This document shows, piece after piece, positions 55,053 to 64,000 of a DNA stretch of 64,000 nt. A program made the translations under genes and the position numbers. Position 1 is the first letter of the stretch. The number at the start of each line of letters is the position of its first letter. Below the pieces are notes generated by a model. It was given only the letters and a program-made list of their open reading frames with translations. It was not told where the DNA came from and searched no databases. This DNA comes from Polymyxa betae (Eukaryota; Endomyxa; Phytomyxea; Plasmodiophorida; Plasmodiophoridae), in assembly GCA_003693705.1 (NCBI GenBank), contig RBZT01000125.1, forward strand, positions 310,001-374,000. The letters run 5' to 3'.

Positions 55053-57214
55053 TTAATTCTGATAGATTTTCACGGCGCAATCGGCGCCGCCGCTCGCTGC
55101 AAGCTCTAATGATGGATGGTATGCCACGCTGTGAATAGCCTAAAACCGGTTTACACAGAAACACAACATCGAAACTGGATCGACATACCTCGCCGTATTT
55201 TCGTCGATGAGTTTGATGTGCCGATAAATCTTGATTGCAGCAGCGTTTCGTCAGATCCCAGAATCTGATTGACGCATTATGACAGGACGACATCATCGAG
55301 GAGCCATCCCCTGAAACGGCAATCGATGTCACGGGCTGGTGCAATATGTGAGAAATCGAGAGAACAATCTTGACTGATCGCTTACCTGAGCATGTGCAAG
55401 CATTCTATGTACGTATGAACCAGCATTGACATCACAGAATAGAACTGTGTTATCTACAGACGCACAAAGAGCAAGCGGGTGAGTTGGATGAGACACCGCA
55501 CGAATTATCCTGGGAATCTGCAATTCTGGTAAGCGGGTTGAATGGCAGCAATAAACAGCAGTCGAACCTGCTTTAAAGAGCGAATCAGCTGACCGGTAGA
55601 AGCATCAAACACTTCCAGATGTCCAGATGTATAAGATACTAGCAGCTTATTGGTGTCGCAGGCGAGCGTTGTGACAGAGCTACAAGACTGCCCCGGGACA
55701 ACGGCTCCGTTCTCGTCTGATACAAAGTTTCAGAAGAAGCGCTGCAGATTGGATGCATGACAGACCCTTCCTTTGATAGGAATGTTTAGGTGTTGGATGA
55801 GAATCATTCCTGGAGACATCCCATACGTGTACGAATCCATCAGCACCACATGAATACAATGTCTTTGAGGCGACCATATGTAGATCCCAAACAGCATTCG
55901 TATGCGAGTGTAGAACCATTCTCCTGACAACGCGCATTGAGATTATGTTTAAAGGGCTGATGAAATCGCTGAAACCTGAATTTGTTCGCTGATAATTGAG
56001 CATCATACAGATCTTCATTCTCCAAATCTGGAAGGTTCCACACCATAATCTTCCCATCAACAGACCCAGAAATGCACAGGTCCCCTTGTATGCAGACAGA
56101 TGACACCATACAAGTATGGCCTCGATATGTGTGAACAGGTTGAAGACGGCGATTCCCTCTGGCTGCGTCGAGATTCCACACCTTGGCCGTTCCTGAACAT
56201 CAATAAATGAGAGACTAAAACGGATTCGATCACAGTAAAAACGTCAGATGGCGAAACAAATGTATATAGAAAATCGAAATACAAAAAACGAGTTAAAAAA
56301 GTGTGATCACCATCTTCAGATCCTGTAAGCAGAACAGGGAGAGAGTCATGGAACTGAACAGATCGAACAGCGTCCAGATGATGCAGCATGGTCAGTTTAG
56401 GTTTCCATTGCATATCGGATACACTGGAGCATGTCCAGTCGAACGAGTAGCCCTGATCGATAGCCGCTGTATCAGAGACAGCTACAGGTTGATGAGGTCG
56501 CTGTAATAGCTGCCCTAAAACAGGAACTGTCTCTTCATATCCGGAATCATTTTTCTCTGATTGCTCGTCCAGAACGTCTTCTGTGGAATTTCCAAGATTG
56601 AGTTCGTCCAGTTCCCGTCGCGTCGTGTCTTTTTCAGGTAGCGCAGGCTTGCTAGGAGGGCTCGCGATCTGCTCCGATACAGAATTGATAACGTTCGCTG
56701 CAGGCTGATCTGAAACATTCTCCTGTTCGCTCCTAATTGGATCTTCCTGCGGTAATACCGACGGTTTATACCCGAGCTCTTCTAAATATTTCCAGAGCAT
56801 TTTTGAACCGCTGCTTATCGGGTTTCTTGACAAGAAATTCGATGGCAGAGTCTTATACTTATCAGCATGGCTAAGAGGCAGGTTGCTCGGAACGATTTTA
56901 GAATTCGATCGTTGCTTGACAGGTAAATTTACAGAGTCGACACCGGGATCAGGGCATCGATTCTCTTTCAATGCATATTCCAGCATGCCAACTCGGGCTG
57001 CTAACGAAGCACGAGCTTTTGATTCGATTACTTTCTCCCGTTCCATGGCCTCAATTTTGGCTTTCAACGTCGCTTCTTGCAGAAGCCATGAAGCTTTCAG
57101 GCGTTCCATCTGGGCGTATTCTTCTAAAAGAGTTTCGATCGAAGTTCGGATGGCTGGAGGCAACGATCGTGAAGCCAGCACATTGTCAGCGGAAGCTAGC
57201 CGGTCGGCCTCCAT
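55053..57214 (-). CDS. STRN: Striatin, STRIPAK scaffold
   Basis: The start is ATG 57214. Residues 22-80 form the coiled coil EEYAQMERLKASWLLQEATL, KAKIEAMEREKVIESKARAS, ARVGMLEYALKENR, matching the striatin core (W..eRa.L...I..l.GE.......L..RI.MLEyALk.ER). A disordered linker runs to about residue 240. WD40 blades follow: LTMLHHLDAVRSVQFHDSLP, TYRGHTCMVSSVCIQGDLCI, SGSVDGKIMVWNLPDLE, TLYSCGADGFVHVWDVS, SHPTHPLALCASVDNTVLF, QPVTSIAVSGDGSSMMSSCH and the end HSVAYHPSLELAASGGADCA. Striatins hold PP2A, MOB and GCK kinases together (fungal HAM-3/PRO11). About seven introns. The stop is TAA 55053-55055. Confidence 0.93.
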
Positions 57215-57617
57215 CCGCAGCGATTTTATGGAACCGTTGCAATGATGTCAGCGAAAGACAATATATGAGAGAGCAACGAAGGAAAGCATAGTGGTTGCAC
57301 TTGCAGAAAACTCGACTTCAGTACACCGAGCACAATAGGCGCAGTTTTTGACAGCGTTGTTCACACAGTGACAGAAAATAAACTGCGCAAGTGAAATTCA
57401 TCGCAGATTCACACTTTCAGCAGTCAACATTTCGCTGGAATCTCTTCTCTGCCTTGTCGAATCTCAGGCCATGTCCTATCAGTCTTCAACAACTCGTTTT
57501 TATTGCTAATCGCTCTGAAACTGAACGCTTTTCAAATCCTGAATTAAAAGAATACATTGTGATGGGGGTGACGGTACCCATTTCTCTATTTCGGATTGAT
57601 CTTGATCGGCACTACCT

Positions 57618-60276
57618 ATGCAGGCGGCTAAAGTTCGCGGCAATGAGGCCTTCAGATCCGGCCATTATACCAAAGCTATCGAGCTCTACACAGCGGCGCT
57701 GAATGACGATGCCGATTCCCTCACTCGCTTCCATTGTTATCTGAACCGAGCTCTATCGCGACTGAAGCTCGAGCAGTTCCCAGAGGCTCTTAGCGACGCC
57801 GATGCAGCTCTCGCCCTGCAGCCCATGTCATCAAAGGCGTTATATCGGCGTGCTCTAGCTCTGAATGGGGTTGGTAATCGAGACGAGGCCTTGAAGGTTC
57901 TGGTTGGTCTTTGTAAGACTGACCCAGGACAGTGTGATCTTTATAGGTCGTTGATGCATTCCATTCGTGAATGTGATAGAAATGCGTTTCTGTTAGCATC
58001 GAGTGTCCTCAAGGCTTCGAATCGCAAATCGATCGAATCTGACCTTCGAAAGATCGCCTATTTGCTGTCCGATCAGAATCAATCGACTGAACTATCCAAA
58101 CATGATCAGTTCATGTCTTATTTGTTTAATAATTGCTGTATGGAGGATAAATATCATTCAGCAATTGTCGAGTTGTCTTTCGCTGTGCTCGTGCAAGCTA
58201 TTCGGACTGGGAAATCGGCTGCCGAATTCGTCGACAGCAGTAAGATCGCCGAGTTTCTGAAACGCTCCCGATATGGGTCGCATTGGCTGTCGTTATCGGT
58301 CGTTGTTGTGAAATCGATTCCGCAATCGGAAGCGGCGAGATCGTTGGTCGACTGTCTTCGCGATGGTCTCCAAACCGAGTTTCATCGCGATTCAATCGAC
58401 CTTGATTGCTGCGATCGTATTCTGAATACTGCTTGTGAGATCGCGATCGTGTCCTCAGAATTGCTGAGCGATATTCGGTCTGCATTACTGAATCTTTTAT
58501 TAACGGCGCCAACCAGGGCTCGGTCTGCTGTAGATTTATTTAAGATCATCGCCATCCTGTCGGAATGCAAAACTGATCAATCGGGAGAACCTGAATCCGA
58601 TTGTAAACTTGCTGTTCCAAGTCCTGAATTCCTCAATATGGCTCAGAGCATTATCTCTGATTTGCTGAAAATCCCCAAAACGACATCGGCTGCCCTATCT
58701 GCATTAGCCTTAATATTGGCTGCAGTTCCAGCTTCGGCTTCACATCTGGTTGCCGAATCCGAACGGCTCTCGACTCTTCTGGAGATCGCCTCCAGCAATG
58801 AAGAGCTGAGAAATGTGGCAACGGCCGTCCTGGCGCTGGCCAGCAGTGATGTGTCTGTTCGTAGCGCCATCTCTGATGCTGATTACAGCTATCTGTTTAT
58901 AGATGCGCTGGGATCTGAGGATCATTTAGTGGTCGCTTATGCTTGTATGGCGCTGTCGAAACTCGCGGTCAGCAACGAGACCGTCCGTGCCGAGATTCTC
59001 CAAAGTCATATTGCTCTTGAGCGATCCTGCGAGCTTCTGAACTTTTCAGGCAATTGTGCCGACAGAATTCGCCAGATATCGCTCGAGACTTTGATGTATT
59101 TATCGGTTTTCGAGCAAACCAAAGTCGCTCTTGCAAGTCGTCGCGATTTACTATCGAGGTTCATTGAAGCTGCCAAGGCTCCCCAACCTTCATGGAAATA
59201 TGTAATAGCTCAGATTATCGCAACGCTGTCGACATCTATTGACGATTTTCAATTCGATGCCGAGGTTCGCCTGTTGTTCTAGTGAATTGCTTTCAGCTTG
59301 ATACTGGTCTCAGCTGGATTTTGAAAAAGCAAAGTTGAAAGAAGCCGCATCGAAAGGAATTCCTGGTCAGAAGTCGAGCTTTGACTTATCGAAGGTCGCT
59401 GGAAGTTCGGAGGAAATCGCTAATGTTAGAATGAGTTTGTTGGAGTCAGGCATTGGCCGTATCCTATCAGATTTGGTGATATCTAAAAAAGACGCATCCA
59501 GTCCAAGATCTGAAAAGCTGGATGAAGCTGTCACTAAAGCTTTTATACGAATATCATCAGTTGGTTCACATTGTGGCAGACTTGTTGCTGAGGGCTCTTT
59601 GACAGCTTTGCTCCGGATAACTCAAAACCCAGGTATTGAGGTCGACTCGTAGGCTTGCTTGGCTGAATGGATTTCAGATAGCCCACGCCCGCCCAACATT
59701 CTGTATGACGCCCGTCTAAGCATTGCACGTTTGTGCATTCGGACGAACCCAGCATTAATTGGAAACAGGGCGCAGAGTGCCTTGGCTAATGTATGCCTCA
59801 CGCTGATCGAGGAGGCAAAGCATGAATTGCATGAGTACGAAGGGTTACTGGCGTTAACGAATGCTGCCAGTGTGAACGAAGAGACTCGCAACCAGATTAT
59901 GGGAATGAAAGGATGGCAACGTTTACTGATGTGCCTAAGTAGCAACAACGAACTTGTCCAAACCGCAGCTTTGGAGACACTTGTTAACTTAATTCCATGT
60001 CGATCTGCCATGGATCGATTGCTTAATCAAAAGAATGCTGCTGAACAAGACATTAAGATATTCTTGATGTTCTCCAGATCCAGCGAGAATGAACGGACTG
60101 CTGCTGCTGCTCTGGCTGGATTAGCAATGATGTCCGACGAGCCGCAACTCGCCAAAGCAATAGTTGAGTTGGGTGGAACCGAAATCGCATTACAACTTTC
60201 AAAAGACAAAGGGAATAAGGACATTGAAATCCGAGCCTCGGCATTGCTTAACAACTTGCGAAAAGTTCAAAGATAA
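57618..60276 (+). CDS. UNC45: UNC-45 family myosin chaperone (TPR + UCS)
   Basis: Three exons; the first is 1.65 kb. Residues 1-105 hold three TPR units (MQAAKVRGNEAFRSGHYTKA, CYLNRALSRLKLEQFPEALS, MSSKALYRRALALNGVGNRD) that bind Hsp90. A long armadillo-like central part follows. The UCS domain at the C-terminus has GIPGQKSSFDLSKVAGSSEE, PPNILYDARLSIARLCIRTN, EYEGLLALTNAASVNEETRN, GWQRLLMCLSSNNELVQTAA and LETLVNLIPC. It folds myosin heads. Animals have this TPR form; yeast She4 lacks the TPR, so the gene is of the ancestral type. The length, about 850 residues, is slightly under the 930 of animal UNC45. Confidence 0.93.
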
Positions 60277-60438
60277 TTTGTGATAAATTGCAATGGGTTA
60301 TCAGTTGTGTCTCTGCAAGCTCAGACAGTGGAAATTACAGCACGGCATGAAAGCGGAGGCGATGCTCCTTGCTTCGATCAAGGTACGACGGACGGAGTTT
60401 TAATTGCAGGTTCGGCAAAGCTCACAAAGGCTTCTGAC

Positions 60439-60831
60439 ATGGAGCCAACCACCACAAAGCATGTATCGTCTATTGAGTCGAAGCTTCAAGACTTGTTCAC
60501 GGCTATGACACAGTGTTTAACAGACACCAGTAGTACTGGTGATGAAGCCAAGCTGGTGCTGTATAACTGTCTCACCAAATTTGAGATGCAATGCGATGCA
60601 TTATTCCTGTTTTTGGTTAGTCGCAGAGAAATCAGTTGTTTTACTGTATTTACTGATTATGACCAGCAAAATCATTATCGTCAGCTTTTATTGGAGAAAA
60701 GGAAATCAGATTTACAATCTGATGATAAGAATATCGGGTTTAAAGAATATATAGAGAGGCAGGAGGCTGCCGATGCCATCATGGAATTGCTGGGCCCTCA
60801 TCTGGCAGCCGCTCGTGCTAAGAAACTTTAA
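60439..60831 (+). CDS. Small alpha-helical protein, unknown function
   Basis: ATG 60439 begins MEPTTTKHVSSIESKLQDLF. A 51-base in-frame stretch near 60616-60666 (GTTAGT...CCAG) is probably an intron, which would join CDALFLFL to QNHYRQLLLEKRKSD. The rest ends AADAIMELLGPHLAAARAKK. The product is about 113 residues of helical hairpins, like small Mediator or BLOC/BORC subunits, but I cannot name one. An upstream open stretch from 60280 is probably leader. It overlaps nothing and follows UNC45 by 163 bases. Confidence 0.5.
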   Translation: MEPTTTKHVSSIESKLQDLFTAMTQCLTDTSSTGDEAKLVLYNCLTKFEMQCDALFLFLVSRREISCFTVFTDYDQQNHYRQLLLEKRKSDLQSDDKNIGFKEYIERQEAADAIMELLGPHLAAARAKKL

Positions 60832-60888
60832 TATGATATAGATATAACACACCATGATGCAATGTTTTTTTGTTAAAGCAAACAGGCG

Positions 60889-63029
60889 CTATCCAATCAT
60901 CAGCCGTGTTCGGAACCGTAAATGCCTCCAGTCGAAGTCTCGCCATCGAGCTCCTGCTTCCAAATATAGCAGAACAAGACGCAACCGCAATACATTGAAT
61001 TCTGCTATTAAATTGCTGAGCAATTTTCGCCACCAACTGAAATGATTTCAATAATCTCTAATCCAAAAACCAAGAGGATATGGCCTACCTCCTATAGCAT
61101 GTTTCGACATAAACGCCACGAACAGCATGGTCAAACATTGACCCAATTCGCCTTATTGTAGATCCTCCGAGTTCTTTGTTGATATGCCTTACCAGATTTT
61201 GCGTCTTCAAGATAAGCAGCATCTATACATAATTATAGCGAAGGACATCTTCAGCGCATCGAAACTCACCTGTCGAGGAAGGCTGGAAAGGAACTTGTTC
61301 AAGGATTCCGTTACGCCCTATGGCTGAATAAGGGACAAATAATTGCAACAAACGTCATTACCCCTGCATTGAATTCAACCCCAAGTCCTTGGATTTGCTT
61401 CAAAACTTCTTCTTTTGTGATAGGGTCGCCAAGTTTTCCACAAAGAGATCCCTCCTCAGGAAGAGCACGAAAGGTGAAGACTAACGGAAAGAACCTGCAA
61501 CCGTAGATAAATATGTTGCTGACTCTGTTAAGGCAACTTCGACTTGTAATATGGTTCAACGTTGAATTTAGCACTAATCTCGCGAATCTTATTTCTATCC
61601 AGCTGGATGCATGCCTTCCATAGCTCACAGTAATCAACCCGAAATTCATCAGAAAGTTCCTGATAAAGCCCATGGTCCAACAAGACGATCTGCGGCTTGC
61701 TCTTATTGCCAGGCCTTGGACGCACCAAAATGTTTCCTAAAAAAGCCGTTATTTTGACCTACAGTAAACGAGGCATCGAAGCGACCTGGATGTGGGTCAC
61801 CATGGACGAATCCATGCTCAAAAATCATTTCAGCGAAAACATCACAGACGATAGTGCCCACTTCACGAGGATCAAAGTTCAACATCTTCAGACTATTTAC
61901 ATTATTAACTTTGACTCCTAATTGCAGAGTTTCAATTTTGAGAATCAAACAAATGACAGAACCAAATTATACCGTCAATATAGTCCATGACCAGGATTTT
62001 TGCAGTGGTCCACCTCCAGAATATTTTAGGGACAGCAACATCATTACGCCAAGCGAACAATTTGGCTACACGTTCTGCAGATCGGCCTTCCAGGGAGAAG
62101 TCCAGTTCCTTCATTAAGTTGCCTGAATACAACAATTTTGAATAGTGTCTCGATGCCGGTGATAATGCTTTACTTCTGAACTCATCAACCATCCACATTA
62201 AGTCAAGATTTGGATAAAAGTACATGACACTTCTGCAAACGTTTGTCATGGTCAAGAGATCAGAAATGAAAAGCTGATGCAGACGAGGATACTGTTACAC
62301 GCAGTCGATATCAGAACAACAAAAGCGAACCGTAATGCTAGTTCACCTGAATTTTAACGGCAACCTCCTTTCGTGAATGGCGAAGTGTCGCTCGATGAAC
62401 CTAATCGAACATCGTAATCATGAACAGCGAACAAGGCAAAATGTTCGAACTTGAGCAAGGCTGGCGGCTGCGATAGGATTCGGATCGAACCAAGAAAAAA
62501 TCTCGTTAGGGTGCCGTTTATGTTCCTGCTTAAACAGCCGAACGACATCCCCAAATGGACTGGGCTTGGCGTGATCTTGAAGTTTTGATAACGTCTGTGT
62601 ATATTCGGCAGGAAGAACATGTGTTAGAGTAGCCATGTATTGACCCGCCTTCACATAGACACTAAAGCCGCACAATAACTAGATTGTTATAGCTGAGCAA
62701 TTGGATTACGAACCCTCCATGTCTTAGACATAAAGTTAACAGTTTCTGGGCGCTTCGGGAATGCAGCTGCGCCCAGCATTCCTTGTCGTTTTCGCATTTT
62801 GACAGTTGAAAATCAAACGCAATCGAGGTCGCGACGGATGTTGTTCGCTGGAAAATTGTATTAACAAGCGACAGCGAGTCGAAGCAAGACTGACGAAAAA
62901 CCGGAATGAGGGCTCAAATGGGTTATGGTCGCGGGCATAAGCGATCCCAGCGGCAGTTCCCATAACCCCCATGCCGACCAGCTTGCGGCCATGAGCCGCC
63001 AGCAGCCGCTGCATGACAGAAAACGACAT
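60889..63029 (-). CDS. ADCK1: ADCK1, ABC1/UbiB family atypical kinase
   Basis: Eight or more exons. MSFSVMQRLLAAHGRKLVGM with a Gly/Ala membrane-like segment (GMGVMGTAAGIAYA) begins the protein. Then come RSAQKLLTLCLRHGG spliced to VYVKAGQYMATLTHVLPAEY (the KxGQ motif), NPIAAASLAQV (the Ala-rich loop that replaces the P-loop), VMDYIDG, HGFVHGDPHPG spliced to NILVRPRPG, LLDHGLYQELSDEFRVDYCE, and a helical end ILKTQNLVRHINKELGG...WWRKLLSNLIAEFNVLRLRL down to TAG 60889-60891. ADCK1 is a mitochondrial protein linked to lipid/coenzyme Q balance and membrane shape. All UbiB hallmark motifs are intact. Confidence 0.9.
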
Positions 63030-63386
63030 GATCTGAGTGACGGACGTTGCCGTTGCAGGCCGATGGTCACGAGATGAAATCCATCGAAAATGGCAAAGAA
63101 CTGCGTTAAGGGGCTGCCTTCATCGTGACCATTTGAATGGTGAAGGCACCCTCCTGATATTGTAATGTTACCAGACTCACCCCGACTCATGACTCCCATC
63201 TTACAAAGGAGTACGGTAGGTAATGAGCAGGAGACAGCCTCTCTTGGAATATGGGGAAGCTGACACAGCCATAAGCAAAGGATTCGGAGTGATCGGATTC
63301 GGCCCGCCCTCTCTTGCTGCGACAGGCATCTCTGGAACAGACTCAATGACGCAACGGATGTAGACATTGAACCGTTTTTTATAGAA

Positions 63387-64000
63387 TCAACAGAACATAT
63401 GTAGATCCTTATCGGCGCCGATCAATTTCGCTGCTCTAACAGACCCGATGATACGTTCAAGAGCAAAAGAGTCGAACCGAGAGAACAAGGCCAATGAGGT
63501 CTGTTGCGTATCGGCTTCAATGGCGTTTAGAAAGTCGACATAGAACTCAGGTTCTTGAGGAATGCTGTAGAAGAAGACCGTGTGGGCACCGCGAATACAA
63601 TAACGGCGAAAGAAATGAAATCGTTCGGTGCAGATTAAAAATTTCTGCTGGCCATGGAAAAATCGACTTCGAGCTCGAGCTACTGAACCTGAAACAAGTT
63701 AGACACTTTAAAATGAACAAAGAACGTCCCGATCATACCTTTTCCGGTGTATTCAGAGCATAGTGCGACTTTCACCTTCTGGGATCGCAATAGATTACGA
63801 ACCCGCACATAATCGAAATAAGAAGGGATAAAGATCAAGATCTGTGCCGATAAATCCTCTTTCAGCTGCGGGAGAATGACACTCGAGAACCATTTAAAAC
63901 GAGCCTCGGAAGCCTCCGCCACCGAACGTCCAGGATCGAATCGCTGGAAATGCTGACGGATGGGGCGTACTATCTTCTCGAGAACGCCTTCAAAGCGTTT
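63387..64000 (-). CDS. UTP25: UTP25, small-subunit processome factor (C-terminal part; start beyond window)
   Basis: Two exons are visible. The frame enters from the right edge with KRFEGVLEKIVRPIRQHFQR, then EARFKWFSSVILPQLKED, ILIFIPSYFDYVRVRNLLRS and ALCSEYTGKG. After an intron come CTERFHFFRRYCIRGAHTVF, FYSIPQEPEFYVDFLNAIE and the end LIGADKDLHMFC at TGA 63387-63389. These are the hallmark strings of UTP25/DEF (digestive organ expansion factor), a degenerate DEAD-box-like protein of the 90S pre-ribosome that interacts with U3 snoRNP components. Confidence 0.93.

Noticed and set aside
60854-61051. Small basic plus-strand protein and a small minus-strand protein
   Set aside because: A minus-strand intron ending at TTCAG gives the Trp/Arg-rich C-terminal exon of ADCK1 through this region; the other frames are shadows.

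Overview
The window is a compact nuclear segment from a eukaryote. Genes sit 50-800 bp apart on both strands and are split by many short introns of about 41-72 bp (mostly 45-55 bp) with GT-AG ends; one intron is clearly GC-AG. The standard genetic code fits every gene read. Gene content points to a flagellated opisthokont. IFT80 and nicolin-1 imply a cilium, BRK1 implies a SCAR/WAVE complex, and striatin and a TPR-bearing UNC45 are opisthokont-type genes. An MscS-like channel and an NCA2-family protein are typical of fungi and plants but not animals. I favour a zoosporic fungus or a close relative (chytrid, blastocladian, aphelid or rozellid type); this is inference and the species is not identified.

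Layout. 1-5.4 kb: the C-terminus of an unknown gene, nicolin-1 and IFT80 head to head, and two small unknown genes. 5.4-14 kb: mitochondrial Met-tRNA synthetase, the MscS-like channel, a coiled-coil gene with a duplicated exon, BRK1, nicotinamidase and an intronless PD-(D/E)XK-like gene. 14-22 kb: a TAF1C/Rrn6-like Pol I factor, a FYVE protein, a membrane protein with three VHL-beta-like repeats and a new multi-exon gene of unknown function. 22.6-30.8 kb: condensin CAP-G, RRN3 (followed by an inverted repeat and a 77-bp tandem repeat) and a protein tyrosine phosphatase. 30.8-40.4 kb: a TPR protein, a TLC-domain protein, PAM18, a coiled-coil gene, a secretory FKBP, LTV1, inositol polyphosphate multikinase and a protein with two complete SET domains. 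40.5-46.4 kb: two membrane-anchored histidine phosphatase paralogues in divergent orientation, then a C2H2 zinc-finger protein. 46.5-64 kb: NCA2, a coiled-coil gene, SPCS3, a PH-like protein, molybdenum cofactor sulfurase, striatin, UNC45, an unknown helical protein, ADCK1 and the C-terminus of UTP25.

There is no operon logic. Functional themes are cilium (IFT80, nicolin-1, possibly the TPR protein and the 20985 gene), rRNA synthesis and ribosome biogenesis (TAF1C-like, RRN3, LTV1, UTP25), mitochondrion (MARS2, PAM18, NCA2, ADCK1), secretory pathway (SPCS3, FKBP, the phosphatases) and signalling/chromatin (PTP, IPMK, striatin, SET, CAP-G). I recognised no tRNA, rRNA, CRISPR array or transposase gene. 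Exon-intron models were read by eye from splice sites and reading frame and have not been checked against transcripts.
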